A stretch of 64,000 bases of DNA. Source: Sporosarcina ureae DSM 2281. GTDB taxonomy: Bacteria; Bacillota; Bacilli; Bacillales_A; Planococcaceae. The notes below the pieces were generated by a model. The model was not told the origin of the DNA. It was given only the letters and a program-made list of their open reading frames with translations, and did no database searches. The stretch's first letter is position 1, and every line of letters begins with the position of its first letter. The DNA lies in assembly GCF_000425545.1 (NCBI RefSeq), contig NZ_AUDQ01000004.1:1-64000 (forward strand). Reading direction: 5' to 3'. A program made the position numbers and the translations under genes. Shown in pieces: positions 1 through 8,458 of the stretch.

Positions 1-309
1 CCCACAGGAGTGATTATACATTCGGATCAAGGGAGTGTGTATACGTCATACGCGTATCAAGCCTATATCAAGGATAACGACCTGATCGGCAGCATGTCAC
101 GTCGAGGAAACTGTTGGGACAATGCGGTGATTGAATCATTTCATTCGAGTCTGAAATCTGAAGAATTTCAATACGTTAAATTTAATTCATTACGCAATAA
201 TATTGTAGTTGAACGAGTAATTGCCTATTTAAATTATTATAATGAAGAACGTATCCAAGAAAAATTAGGCTACCTGACACCGATAAAATATGGTGTCAAA
301 GCAGCCTAA
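1..309 (+). CDS. IS3-family transposase (OrfB, DDE integrase core), C-terminal part
   Basis: The reading frame is open from base 1, so the gene begins before the window; only about the last 102 residues are visible. The fragment carries the second catalytic Asp in an HSDQGSVYTS context and the catalytic Glu in NCWDNAVIESFHSSLK, both hallmarks of the rve/DDE core of IS3-family (IS150-like) OrfB proteins that move DNA by cut-and-paste or copy-out. The ending LNYYNEERIQEKLGYLTP is also typical of the family. No frameshift or stop is visible in this part. Whether the element is complete cannot be judged because its left side lies outside the window. Confidence 0.93.
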   Translation, partial: PTGVIIHSDQGSVYTSYAYQAYIKDNDLIGSMSRRGNCWDNAVIESFHSSLKSEEFQYVKFNSLRNNIVVERVIAYLNYYNEERIQEKLGYLTPIKYGVKAA

Positions 310-353
310 TCATGGTGTTTTATATGTGTCTCATATCGCTAGGTCAGTCTACA
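1..353 (+). mobile_element. right part of an IS3-family insertion sequence
   Basis: The transposase stop codon is followed by about 45 bases ending at 353 in CA, the usual IS3-family terminal dinucleotide. The stretch 326-353 (ending GGTCAGTCTACA) is a plausible right inverted repeat; its complement starts TGTAGACTGACC, an IS3-like end. The exact boundary is inferred because the left end is not in the window and no target duplication can be checked. The end lies about 16 bases from the putP stop codon, so the element inserted directly behind putP and faces it. Confidence 0.55.
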
Positions 354-369
354 GGATCGCTCTTTTTGT

Positions 370-1851
370 TTACTTTTCTTCTTCAAGCAACTCCATTGTT
401 TCATCGAATTCTTTTTCAATAATGGGGTTGTGTTTATACGTTGCTTTACTTACTACAACCGCAACAAGGAGACAAATCGCGAACCCTGGGACGATTTCAT
501 ATAGTGAACTCGATAAGAACTTGACGTTACCCCAAACACCGACTGTAATGGCACCAGCGATCATACCGTATAGTGCACCTTTAGCCGTTAACTTTCTCCA
601 GTATAATGACAAGAGAATAATGGGACCGAATGCTCCACCAAAACCTGCCCAAGCGAATGAAACTAATTTTAAGACAGATTCTTTATTTGGCCAAGCCAGC
701 ACCATGGCGACAATCGTCACGAGCAGAACGGCTAGGCGGCCTAAAAATACATAGCGACTATCCGAAGCGTCTGTTTTGAAAACTGCTTTATATAAGTCTT
801 CAATCAAAGCAGATGATGTCACGATCAATTGAGAAGATATCGTACTCATAATAGCTGCCAATACAGCTGCTAGCATGATGCCTGCAATCAACGGATGGAA
901 GATGATCTGTCCGAGAACGATAAAGACCGTTTCCGGATCTGCCAAGTCCGCGCCGTTTTGCTGAAAATACGCGACACCGATTAATGCAGTAGCAATCGCA
1001 CCTATTAAACTCAGTAACATCCAGCCAATACCGATCCGTCTGGCACTTTTCGTCTCTTTAACAGAGCTGATCGCCATAAAGCGGACGATAATATGCGGCT
1101 GGCCGAAGTAACCCAGTCCCCATGCCAGTGAGGAAATGATTCCTACCACACTCACACCTGATACAAAGTTAAAGAGCGAAGGATCGACTTCTCTTATACT
1201 CGCTGCAGTTTCTGAAAATCCACCTGTTATGAAAATACCAAATGAAGGCACTAAAATCAGTGCTAAAAACATAATCAATCCTTGGATGAAATCGGTATAA
1301 CTTACTGCCAAAAATCCACCGAACAATGTATACGCTAACACTACTACTGATACAATGATGAGCCCTGTATGATATTCTAACCCGAATGAACTTTGAAAGA
1401 ACTTCCCACCTGCTACCATACCTGAGGATACGTAGAACGTGAAGAATGATAAAATAATGATACCTGAAGCCACCCGCAATAAACGAGAAGTATCTTTTAA
1501 TCTATTCTCAAGGAAACTCGGAATCGTGATGGAGTTATTCGAAACTTGTGTGTAGACACGTAAACGCGGCGCCACAAACAACCAGTTCAAATAAGCACCT
1601 ACCGTCAAGCCAATCGCGAGCCATGCTTCACCTAATCCACTTAAATAAATTGCACCCGGCAGTCCCATCAACAGCCAACCGGACATATCGGACGCTCCGG
1701 CACTTAGTGCTGTAACAGCCGGCCCGAGCGAACGTCCACCAAGCATATAATCCGTCAGGTTCGATGTACGTTTGAACGCATACCAACCAATGAACAGCAT
1801 AGCCGCCATGTAAACGATTATGGAAATAAGCTGATACATTTGTTCTGTCAT
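370..1851 (-). CDS. putP: sodium/proline symporter PutP
   Basis: This 493-residue polytopic membrane protein of the sodium:solute symporter family imports proline with sodium. Many hydrophobic helices are visible throughout. Family signatures include TDYMLGGRSLGPAVTALSAGASDMSGWLLMG near the N terminus and the region MSTISSQLIVTSSALIEDLYK, which carries the Ser/Thr residues used for sodium binding in PutP. B. subtilis PutP/OpuE are of similar length. The ATG is preceded by AAGGAGATGATTGT, a strong ribosome site. It has no operon partner. An insertion sequence ends about 16 bases past the stop codon, so any native terminator has probably been displaced. It could serve proline catabolism or osmoprotection; the sequence does not decide. 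Confidence 0.93.
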   Translation of the reverse strand: MTEQMYQLISIIVYMAAMLFIGWYAFKRTSNLTDYMLGGRSLGPAVTALSAGASDMSGWLLMGLPGAIYLSGLGEAWLAIGLTVGAYLNWLFVAPRLRVYTQVSNNSITIPSFLENRLKDTSRLLRVASGIIILSFFTFYVSSGMVAGGKFFQSSFGLEYHTGLIIVSVVVLAYTLFGGFLAVSYTDFIQGLIMFLALILVPSFGIFITGGFSETAASIREVDPSLFNFVSGVSVVGIISSLAWGLGYFGQPHIIVRFMAISSVKETKSARRIGIGWMLLSLIGAIATALIGVAYFQQNGADLADPETVFIVLGQIIFHPLIAGIMLAAVLAAIMSTISSQLIVTSSALIEDLYKAVFKTDASDSRYVFLGRLAVLLVTIVAMVLAWPNKESVLKLVSFAWAGFGGAFGPIILLSLYWRKLTAKGALYGMIAGAITVGVWGNVKFLSSSLYEIVPGFAICLLVAVVVSKATYKHNPIIEKEFDETMELLEEEK

Positions 1852-2026
1852 ACAATCATCTCCTTTTTTCTATCTATGTACTCATACTACCTGATAGGTA
1901 GCGCGCTTTGAACCTTTATTTCGAGACTCGTAGAATATAACTATTTTTTCGATACAATTCCCCGGGAAATTACTTCATTTGACATAGAAAACAAAAATGT
2001 TTTATTTCCACATGTTACATATATTT

Positions 2027-2055
2027 TGAAACCATTCTCTCCTTCCTAACGTATA
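2027..2055 (+). promoter_or_regulatory. candidate ECF (SigW-type) promoter for the YbjQ-family gene
   Basis: TGAAAC at 2027-2032 and CGTATA at 2050-2055 match the two SigW-type boxes. The spacer is 17 bases; the canonical one is 16. It lies about 25 bases upstream of the YbjQ-family start codon. The sigW gene elsewhere in this window has the same two boxes with a 16-base spacer. Confidence 0.45.
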
Positions 2056-2080
2056 GATACAAACCAAAGGGGGAGATCAA

Positions 2081-2404
2081 ATGTTACACACGACAACTAA
2101 CATGTTGCAAGGCCGAACAATTGAAACGTATCACGGGATTGTATCAGGGGAAACCATTATGGGAGCAAATATCGTACGGGATATTTTTGCATCTGTCACC
2201 GATATTGTAGGCGGCCGCAGTGCTGCTTATGAAAGCAAACTAACTGAAGCACGTCAAACAGCACTTGATGAAATGTCCCAGAAAGCGAGTGTTATGGGGG
2301 CGAACGCTGTCATCGGTGTAGACTTAGATTTCGAAATGGTACGTGAAGGTATGATGATGTGTATCGCAACCGGTACAGCTGTAACGTATCGCGATGGAGA
2401 ATAA
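2081..2404 (+). CDS. YbjQ/UPF0145 heavy-metal-binding-like family protein
   Basis: A 107-residue cytoplasmic protein of the YbjQ (UPF0145, formerly DUF74) family. The diagnostic core runs through [17 protein letters not shown]-type N-terminal residues, [23 protein letters not shown] and [18 protein letters not shown]. Members form pentamers; a heavy-metal-binding role has been suggested on structural grounds but no reaction is established. The ATG is preceded by AAAGGGGGAGATCAA, a strong ribosome site. The gene is monocistronic: a palindromic terminator follows and the next gene (ywbE) converges on it. An upstream ECF-type promoter suggests envelope-stress control. Confidence 0.85.
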   Translation: MLHTTTNMLQGRTIETYHGIVSGETIMGANIVRDIFASVTDIVGGRSAAYESKLTEARQTALDEMSQKASVMGANAVIGVDLDFEMVREGMMMCIATGTAVTYRDGE

Positions 2405-2412
2405 TCTTATAT

Positions 2413-2443
2413 ACAAAAGAGAGGGTACTCCCCTCTCTTTTGT
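2413..2443. terminator. bidirectional intrinsic terminator
   Basis: ACAAAAGAGAGGG and CCCTCTCTTTTGT form a long inverted repeat around a short loop, placed between the convergent YbjQ-family gene and ywbE. A/T runs on each side allow termination in both directions. Confidence 0.8.
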
Positions 2444-2444
2444 A

Positions 2445-2639
2445 TTACTCTAATATTTCTGCTACGCGCCCTACTTGTCCATCCTCAAGCCGTACTTTAA
2501 TCCCGTGCGGATGAAAACTGGAATTGGTCAATAAATCTTTTACGACACCTTCTGTTTTCATGCCGCTTCGCTGATCTTTCTTTAAAATAACGGCTACTCG
2601 TAATCCAGGTTTTACATCTGCTCTATTCTGTCCATTCAT
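2445..2639 (-). CDS. ywbE: YwbE family protein (DUF2196)
   Basis: A 64-residue protein of the YwbE/DUF2196 family. Recognisable features are RADVKPGLRVAVILKKDQRSG, then GVVKDLLTNSSFHPHGIKVRLEDGQVGRV, a small beta-rich fold resembling KOW-like domains. The function is unknown. The AGGAGAG ribosome site lies just upstream of the ATG. The gene is monocistronic, ends at the shared terminator with the YbjQ-family gene, and is divergent from ytoQ. I infer a nucleic-acid-binding-like fold from the glycine and basic pattern, with low certainty. Confidence 0.85.
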   Translation of the reverse strand: MNGQNRADVKPGLRVAVILKKDQRSGMKTEGVVKDLLTNSSFHPHGIKVRLEDGQVGRVAEILE

Positions 2640-2764
2640 ATACTCAACTCTCCTCGTTTTTATTTAGTGTACCATATTCATGAACTCTTTCTCTTCAAGT
2701 ACATCTGATGAAGGAAGGAATAATGCATGATACAATAAAGGCTATCAAACTAGGAGGGGTTTTC

Positions 2765-3205
2765 ATGCGATTAACAGTATACTTAGCTGGGGAAATTCAC
2801 ACATCTTGGCGAGATGAGATCAAACAACAAGCAAAGGATTTACAATTACCTGTGGACTTTGTCGGACCCATGGAAGACCATGACCGCTCAGACAATATCG
2901 GGGAAGAAATTCTAGGCGAACAACCGGATAAAATATTTAAAGATGCCGCAGCTTCTAGCCTTAATAACTTACGAACGGAAATTTTAATGAAAAAATCAGA
3001 TGTCGTTATGGCGTTATTTGGCGAACAGTACAAACAGTGGAATACCGCGATGGACGCCAGCGCAGCAGTCGCTTTCGGGAAACCACTTATTCTGATCCGT
3101 CAGGAAAATCATCATCATCCACTAAAAGAACTATCCCGCAAAGCACATGTTACCGTAGAATCGGTAGATCAAGCAGTCTTAGCTCTGAAATATATTTTTG
3201 AGTAA
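2765..3205 (+). CDS. ytoQ: YtoQ family protein
   Basis: A 146-residue protein of the YtoQ family, similar to nucleoside deoxyribosyltransferase-like folds. Visible family features are MRLTVYLAGEIHTSWRDE at the N terminus, DNIGEEILGEQPDKIFKDAAASSLNNLRTEILMKKSDVV in the middle, and AMDASAAVAFGKPLILIR. I chose the ATG at 2765 because AGGAGGGG lies 4-5 bases upstream; an in-frame ATG at 2708 would add 19 unconserved residues. No reaction is established. A good terminator follows. The gene stands alone between divergent ywbE and the hybrid kinase. Confidence 0.88.
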   Translation: MRLTVYLAGEIHTSWRDEIKQQAKDLQLPVDFVGPMEDHDRSDNIGEEILGEQPDKIFKDAAASSLNNLRTEILMKKSDVVMALFGEQYKQWNTAMDASAAVAFGKPLILIRQENHHHPLKELSRKAHVTVESVDQAVLALKYIFE

Positions 3206-3227
3206 ATGTGCAAATTTCTTACTAGAG

Positions 3228-3265
3228 GACAAGCCTATCATTTATCGGCTTGTCTTTTTCTTTTT
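3228..3265 (+). terminator. intrinsic terminator after ytoQ
   Basis: GACAAGCC pairs perfectly with GGCTTGTC around an 11-base loop and is followed by a T-rich tract (TTTTTCTTTTTC). Confidence 0.88.
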
Positions 3266-3374
3266 CCACTGATTACTATACTCTTCACTTGAAACCCGAT
3301 TTATTTTGGCTAGTATTCATACGTAATAATTTCTTCCTATCTTATCTCAAAGATATAATTTCTTAACTGAAAAT

Positions 3375-3388
3375 TCTATACGTATAGA
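3375..3388. promoter_or_regulatory. 14-base perfect palindrome in the hybrid-kinase promoter region
   Basis: TCTATACGTATAGA is a perfect palindrome. It ends about 14 bases before TAGAAT (3403-3408), a plausible -10 box that has no clear -35. The palindrome therefore covers the -35 position, as an operator would. The binding protein is unknown. Confidence 0.4.
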
Positions 3389-3444
3389 GTCGGGGCAAAT
3401 GGTAGAATAGAAGTAGATGAGATAGTGGAAGGGGCAATCGGATC

Positions 3445-6273
3445 GTGCAGAAAAAAGGAATTCGCCAACAATACATAAAAGTATTTGTCGTTTCAATAGT
3501 CATCACGATTGTCGGAATGGCTAGTATGTATTTCTATGCTAGTAACTCTTGGGATGAACTAGAAGATCAACAGCAAGACGCTTATACAAAGTCAAAACTA
3601 GTGGAAGAAATATCCGATTCGATCCAAGATCTATTCTTTCGGATCCGTGGTTACTATGCTTTTCAAATAGAGGAAGAACTAAACTATGCTTATCAAGCAC
3701 TCGAAGACATTCATGCTCATTCCAAGGAATTTAAATCGTTTCATCTAAATGTAGAAGAACAACAAATCATTGCCGAAATCGATAACTTCTTAACGGAATA
3801 CGAAAATGTCACCCTCCCAAAAGCCATTCAATTTGTTGAAGAAAATGATTATGATGGCTTACGGAACTTAGCAAATAGTGGTACCAACCTAACCGTTAAT
3901 AGCTTCATTAAATATGCCAGTGAATACGAAAATTCTTCAAAGGATAAGCAAAGAAATGCAGATGATTATACGATGCAACAAACTAAAAATTTCTTTTTGA
4001 TCATCACCATATTTGGCTTCATCTTCTTGCTTATTCCAATCTATATGATTTGGAACGTTATTCACCGTGTGGTTAAGCCAATAGAAGATATTACGCGTGC
4101 GGCAGATCAGTATGAAACAGAAGGTACCGTGCTATTCCAACCTATTCAGAGGAAGAATGAAATCGGTGCACTCTCGCAATCCATTCATAAAATGATGGAA
4201 CGCATTCAAATGAATGAACAGGAACTCCTCTCCCAAAATGAAGAATTAATTACACAGCAAGATGAATTATTCAGTCGCCAGACTAAGATGGAATTCGCTT
4301 TATCGGAAGCTCGATTTTCACGTATTCGTTTGGAACGTTACAATGGTTTGAGTCATATCTTATCATTCTCACTCGATAAGCAAGAAGTATGCGACCAAAC
4401 TTCTGACTATTTAAATCAAATCTATCAATCCGACTTGGGTTTTCTTTGGCTTCCTAGAAGCGGAATTCATACATTAAAGGGAATTTCACAAGAGTTTTTT
4501 GATGAAATTAAACGAGAACGGTTAGAATATATAAAAACCAGACTTGAAACGGAGCCCTATTTCATTATCAAACGAGAAGCGGAATATGAAAAAGGCATAG
4601 CCGACAATATTACATATGTCTATGATTTTGTGACAGGTGTCTATAATGTCGCAAACGAATTAAGCGTCGTTTCCGTCCTCTCGCGTATCGGTAGGCCATT
4701 TACGGAAGACGACCAAAAAGATTTATATGGTTTACTTAAGCGAATTGCCATTGCGGTGGACCGAATTGAGCAATACGAACTCATTAGTCATGAACGTCAG
4801 TTGAATCAAAACATCCTGGATAGCATCAATGAAGGCATTCGTTTCGTCTCAAATAGAGATGAGAATGATAAGTATAATGCAGCCTTATTCGATTTACTTG
4901 GCATGAAACCTGAAACGGAACACAAGATATGGTCTCGAGAAGAGTGGACGGAGGTTTTCCTAAAGCAAATCGATGATCCGGTTCAATACAAAGTATTTCT
5001 TGATGAGGCAAACCAATCCGAAGCTACGGAGTTCATTAATAACCAATATATACTTTCATTACCTTCTAACGAATCTCGAGTCATGAATGTGTATAGTGTC
5101 CCAATTATTATTCAAGATGAAAAAGTCGGTACGATCTTCGTACACCGTGATATAACTCATGAGCACGAAGTCAATAAAATGAAAACAGAATTGGTTTCGA
5201 CTGTCAGTCACGAATTACGAACACCTTTATCGAGTATCGTCGGATTCTCTGAGCTTTTACTAAATAAAGATATGGATGATACACGCAAGAAACGTTATCT
5301 TGAGACTATTCATAGCGAAGCAAACCGACTAACTGCGCTCATTAATGACTTCTTAGATCTTCAGCGGATGGAATCTGGTCGTCAATCGTACACAGTAGAC
5401 GATATATCGATCAGTGAAGTGGCTGAAAAGGCTGTGGCTAATTTATTGATTCAATCACCTCGCCATACGATAAACGTGCAAGATCTGACTTATTCATCTA
5501 TAATCAGAGCCGACTATGATCGTATTTTGCAAGTATTCATGAATTTAATCGGAAATGCCATTAAGTTTTCTCCTGACGGCGGAAGCGTGAATATCACTCT
5601 GTTAAATCAACAGGACGCAGTTACCGTTTCCATAGCGGATGAAGGCATTGGAATTCCTTCAGATACTATTGGACATCTATTTGAAAAATTCTATAGATTC
5701 GATAATAGTTACAGTAGAAAAATTGGTGGTACAGGTCTCGGTCTATCTATTTGTAAAGAGATTCTCCACCACCATAATGGACAAATTTGGGTAGATTCCG
5801 AAGAAAATGTAGGGACGACTATTTTCTTTGCTCTTCCTTTAAAACAGCAATTACCAACAGAAAAAATTGACTCCAATAAACCTTTGGTCGTGATAGTAGA
5901 AGATAATGTGAATATTTCATTATTACTTGGTGGAGAGCTAGCAAGCAATGGTTTTTCAGTCATTCATCATTCCAAGGTGAACAAAGCATTTGCCTGTATA
6001 GAAAAAAGGCGACCTACCGCAGTCGTCGTTGATCTAATGTTAGACGAAGGTGAAAATGGTTGGGATCTGATTAGCCAAATGAAAAATCATACTCAAACTG
6101 AATCAATTCCTATTGTTATATCCTCTTCATTGGAAAAAGAACCGTTACTAATGGAAAAGTTTCATGTCAGTGAATTTTTGACGAAACCTTACCCTCTCAG
6201 CGATTTATCATCCATTATCATGGAGACTATAGAACGGTCGGATGGACTAATTTTATATCCAGAGAACGACTAA
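3445..6273 (+). CDS. membrane hybrid sensor histidine kinase (HAMP-GAF-like-PAS-HisKA-HATPase-REC)
   Basis: A 942-residue hybrid kinase. Order: TM1 (~13-33); extracytoplasmic helical sensor (~35-180); TM2 (~183-207); HAMP (~208-260); a short coiled coil rich in Gln and Glu (~258-287); a GAF-like region (~300-450); a PAS region (~470-570); HisKA with SHELRTPLSS, phosphorylated His about 589; HATPase with N box about 700-704 and GTGLGLS about 762; and a C-terminal receiver with phospho-acceptor Asp about 863 and conserved Lys about 914. The GTG start follows GGAAGGGG. The terminal receiver lacks an output domain, so phosphate must pass to an Hpt protein. The convergent neighbour (6714-8333) carries one, suggesting a phosphorelay (inference). 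The signal is unknown. Confidence 0.92.
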   Translation: MQKKGIRQQYIKVFVVSIVITIVGMASMYFYASNSWDELEDQQQDAYTKSKLVEEISDSIQDLFFRIRGYYAFQIEEELNYAYQALEDIHAHSKEFKSFHLNVEEQQIIAEIDNFLTEYENVTLPKAIQFVEENDYDGLRNLANSGTNLTVNSFIKYASEYENSSKDKQRNADDYTMQQTKNFFLIITIFGFIFLLIPIYMIWNVIHRVVKPIEDITRAADQYETEGTVLFQPIQRKNEIGALSQSIHKMMERIQMNEQELLSQNEELITQQDELFSRQTKMEFALSEARFSRIRLERYNGLSHILSFSLDKQEVCDQTSDYLNQIYQSDLGFLWLPRSGIHTLKGISQEFFDEIKRERLEYIKTRLETEPYFIIKREAEYEKGIADNITYVYDFVTGVYNVANELSVVSVLSRIGRPFTEDDQKDLYGLLKRIAIAVDRIEQYELISHERQLNQNILDSINEGIRFVSNRDENDKYNAALFDLLGMKPETEHKIWSREEWTEVFLKQIDDPVQYKVFLDEANQSEATEFINNQYILSLPSNESRVMNVYSVPIIIQDEKVGTIFVHRDITHEHEVNKMKTELVSTVSHELRTPLSSIVGFSELLLNKDMDDTRKKRYLETIHSEANRLTALINDFLDLQRMESGRQSYTVDDISISEVAEKAVANLLIQSPRHTINVQDLTYSSIIRADYDRILQVFMNLIGNAIKFSPDGGSVNITLLNQQDAVTVSIADEGIGIPSDTIGHLFEKFYRFDNSYSRKIGGTGLGLSICKEILHHHNGQIWVDSEENVGTTIFFALPLKQQLPTEKIDSNKPLVVIVEDNVNISLLLGGELASNGFSVIHHSKVNKAFACIEKRRPTAVVVDLMLDEGENGWDLISQMKNHTQTESIPIVISSSLEKEPLLMEKFHVSEFLTKPYPLSDLSSIIMETIERSDGLILYPEND

Positions 6274-6275
6274 AT

Positions 6276-6316
6276 AGAACGTCCTTTCCATAATGGAGAG
6301 GACGTTCTGTTTTTTA
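6276..6316. terminator. bidirectional terminator between the convergent kinase and receiver genes
   Basis: AGAACGTCCT and AGGACGTTCT form a perfect stem around CTTCCATAATGG-type loop sequence, followed on the + strand by TGTTTTTTATAG. It separates the + strand hybrid kinase from the - strand CheY-like gene. Confidence 0.85.
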
Positions 6317-6332
6317 TAGATATGCACAGTAA

Positions 6333-6707
6333 TTAAAATAATGATTTAACTAATTCAGCTAGTTCATTTGGACTAAATGGTTTGGGTACGAAATAAGAGG
6401 CCCCTTTAGCTAAAGCAAGATCCTGATCTGCTTGCTGCGCTTTCGCAGTGAGCATAATGATAGGTGTTGTTAGTTTTAACGGTTGTAGATGCTCTAATAA
6501 TTCCAAACCGGTCATACGTGGCATCATATAATCCAAAAGAATGGCGTCATATGGATGGCTTTGAATTTTTCCCAAAGCTTCTACCCCGTCTTCAGCCTCT
6601 TCCACTTGAAATCCTTCAAATTCCAAAGTGTCTGTGAGCAACATGCGCAAAATATCTTCATCATCTACAACTAACACTTTTTTTCCTACATGTGTCAAAG
6701 TGGGCAT
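6333..6707 (-). CDS. single-domain (CheY-like) response regulator
   Basis: A 124-residue stand-alone receiver. The acidic pair is in VLVVDDEDILR (Asp15-Asp16), the phospho-acceptor Asp59 in ILLDYMMPRMTG, the switch Thr in MLTAKA, and the conserved Lys109 in VPKPFSPNEL. There is no DNA-binding or enzymatic output, so it acts by protein contact or as a relay phosphate shuttle or sink. It lies 6 bases downstream of the Hpt-REC-GGDEF-REC gene and is almost certainly cotranscribed. Its ribosome site (AAGGAGATG) overlaps the end of that gene. It is not a Spo0F-type gene by position, although the architecture is the same; the target is unknown. Confidence 0.92.
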   Translation of the reverse strand: MPTLTHVGKKVLVVDDEDILRMLLTDTLEFEGFQVEEAEDGVEALGKIQSHPYDAILLDYMMPRMTGLELLEHLQPLKLTTPIIMLTAKAQQADQDLALAKGASYFVPKPFSPNELAELVKSLF

Positions 6708-6713
6708 CTCCTT

Positions 6714-8333
6714 CTAATCTCTTTTATCAAATAACCGGTTAGCTAATTTATCGATTCTTCCGAGGACTTCTGAAGGTTGGAATGGCTTAATTATATAGTC
6801 GTCTGCTCCAAGCCAGAGTGCCGCCTTAATATCATTCGCACTTTTTCTAGCTGTCATCATGGATACCGTGACGTTTGTTTTGGCATGGTCACTCTTTAAT
6901 CGACTTAATACTTCAAGACCGTCCATTTTTGGCATGACACCATCAAGTAGTACTATGAAATAGGCGTCAGGGCTATACCAGTCATCTTCAAGAAACGAAG
7001 GGCCGTCAGCATATGTCTTCACTGTAATATCAATATCCGAAGATGTTAATTCCAGCAACGTTTGCTGAAGGATTTGCCTGATGAATGAGTCGTCGTCAAC
7101 GATAATGACGATCAACTTTCTCTTTACTACTCGTTTTCTCTGGTCGTAAATCACAGTTTGATTTCGCCCTGAACGCTTTGCTTCATAAAGAGCCTGATCA
7201 GCAGCAGATATCAAGTTGGCAGTATTCCCTTCATATGTCGCACTGCCTGCCGAGAAGGTCACCTGAAACGTCCCTTCACCTGAAGTGAATATTGCGTCAT
7301 TGAACTTTTCTCGAATTAGCTCAACAGCATGCACAGTATCTTCTGCTTTGATGTTATCAAATAATAAAGCAAACTCTTCCCCGCCATAACGGAATACATA
7401 ATTACCTTCGAACTTTTCTTCTTTAATGATTTTGCCAAAACTCTGCAATACTTCATCGCCTGCAGGATGTCCATACAGATCATTTACTTGTTTAAAGTGA
7501 TCCAAGTCTATTATGACCAGCGAAAAAACCGCTTCAGATTGATCGGCTTTTTTCGCCAATGTATTAATCGTCTCATCAAAGTAGCGTCGATTCCCAACAC
7601 CCGTCAAACTATCTGTAATCATACTGCTACTGACCGCATGCTGTCGCATTTGCCGATTGAACAAATAAGGAAAAAAGACATCCATATCAAAAGGTTTAGG
7701 TATCAAATCCATAGCGCCTCTACGATACGTTTCAATTAGCATTTCTTTTGTTACTTCTTCACTCGAGATGGCTAAAGTCGTATTTTTTTGTCGCGCGGGT
7801 TCTGCGATTTGATCCAACACTTCAAAGCCTGTCATATCAGGCAATTTTGCATCTATGATCACAATACTTGGTCTCATAGAGTAAAACTGTTCAATTCCAC
7901 GCTTCCCATTCAATGAAATAATTACTTGAGCTCCAAGCTTCTCAAGCAGCTCTTTTAAATAGGATACGAACTCTAAGTCTTGATCAATAATTAGAATGAA
8001 CGTTTCCTGATCAAGGCGATTGACGTAGCGATCAGGCAATTGAAATTCTGCTTTTTTCACAGCAACGGTATTATCAAAATGCGAACGAATACGATTCTTC
8101 AAATTTTCTAATGAAGAAACGGGTATTTTCTGATCGTTGGAAGACGTCAGAATCTCTAACTGTGACGTGCAAAAAAGAGACAACTGTTGTAATCCAATTG
8201 TCCCGGACGTTCCCTTCAATTTATGAAGAAAATAATATAACTCTCTTTCCGTTAAACTACCACGCGCTTTCCACTCTTCAAAGATATTCTCTGTTCGTTG
8301 TGCGAGCATATTTTGATATTTTTTTTGACTCAC
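6714..8333 (-). CDS. Hpt-REC-GGDEF-REC diguanylate cyclase
   Basis: A 539-residue soluble four-module protein. An N-terminal Hpt-like helical domain (~1-90) has FLHKLKGTSGTIGL with phosphotransfer His37. Receiver 1 (~112-230) has Asp161 and Lys213. A GGDEF domain (~235-400) has the active motif RYGGEEFALL (317-321) and metal-binding DLDHFK. Receiver 2 (~405-535) has Asp464 and Lys516. The GGEEF signature predicts synthesis of cyclic di-GMP from two GTP. No RxxD inhibitory site is visible at the usual spacing before GGEEF. The module set could accept phosphate from the neighbouring hybrid kinase through His37 and gate the cyclase. It heads a two-gene operon with the CheY-like gene. Domain boundaries are approximate. 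Confidence 0.9.
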   Translation of the reverse strand: MSQKKYQNMLAQRTENIFEEWKARGSLTERELYYFLHKLKGTSGTIGLQQLSLFCTSQLEILTSSNDQKIPVSSLENLKNRIRSHFDNTVAVKKAEFQLPDRYVNRLDQETFILIIDQDLEFVSYLKELLEKLGAQVIISLNGKRGIEQFYSMRPSIVIIDAKLPDMTGFEVLDQIAEPARQKNTTLAISSEEVTKEMLIETYRRGAMDLIPKPFDMDVFFPYLFNRQMRQHAVSSSMITDSLTGVGNRRYFDETINTLAKKADQSEAVFSLVIIDLDHFKQVNDLYGHPAGDEVLQSFGKIIKEEKFEGNYVFRYGGEEFALLFDNIKAEDTVHAVELIREKFNDAIFTSGEGTFQVTFSAGSATYEGNTANLISAADQALYEAKRSGRNQTVIYDQRKRVVKRKLIVIIVDDDSFIRQILQQTLLELTSSDIDITVKTYADGPSFLEDDWYSPDAYFIVLLDGVMPKMDGLEVLSRLKSDHAKTNVTVSMMTARKSANDIKAALWLGADDYIIKPFQPSEVLGRIDKLANRLFDKRD

Positions 8334-8407
8334 TGTTTTCCTCTCCGTTCAGCGAAAGCATTCCCAGCTCGGCCTGTACTTCTGATTCCCCGGTATTCTA
8401 CTTCTAT

Positions 8408-8450
8408 AAAAAAAGAGCTGGTAATATAGAGTTTCCTATTACCAGCTCAA
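8408..8450 (-). terminator. intrinsic terminator after glmM
   Basis: On the minus strand, GAGCTGGTAATA and TATTACCAGCTC form a long stem followed by TTTTTTTATAG. It closes the cdaA-cdaR-glmM transcript. Confidence 0.92.
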
Positions 8451-8458
8451 ACGCATAT

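Noticed and set aside
290-754. Long + strand open frame overlapping the putP 3' end
   Set aside because: It runs antisense through putP, whose protein is strongly conserved; the overlapping product has no recognisable domain.
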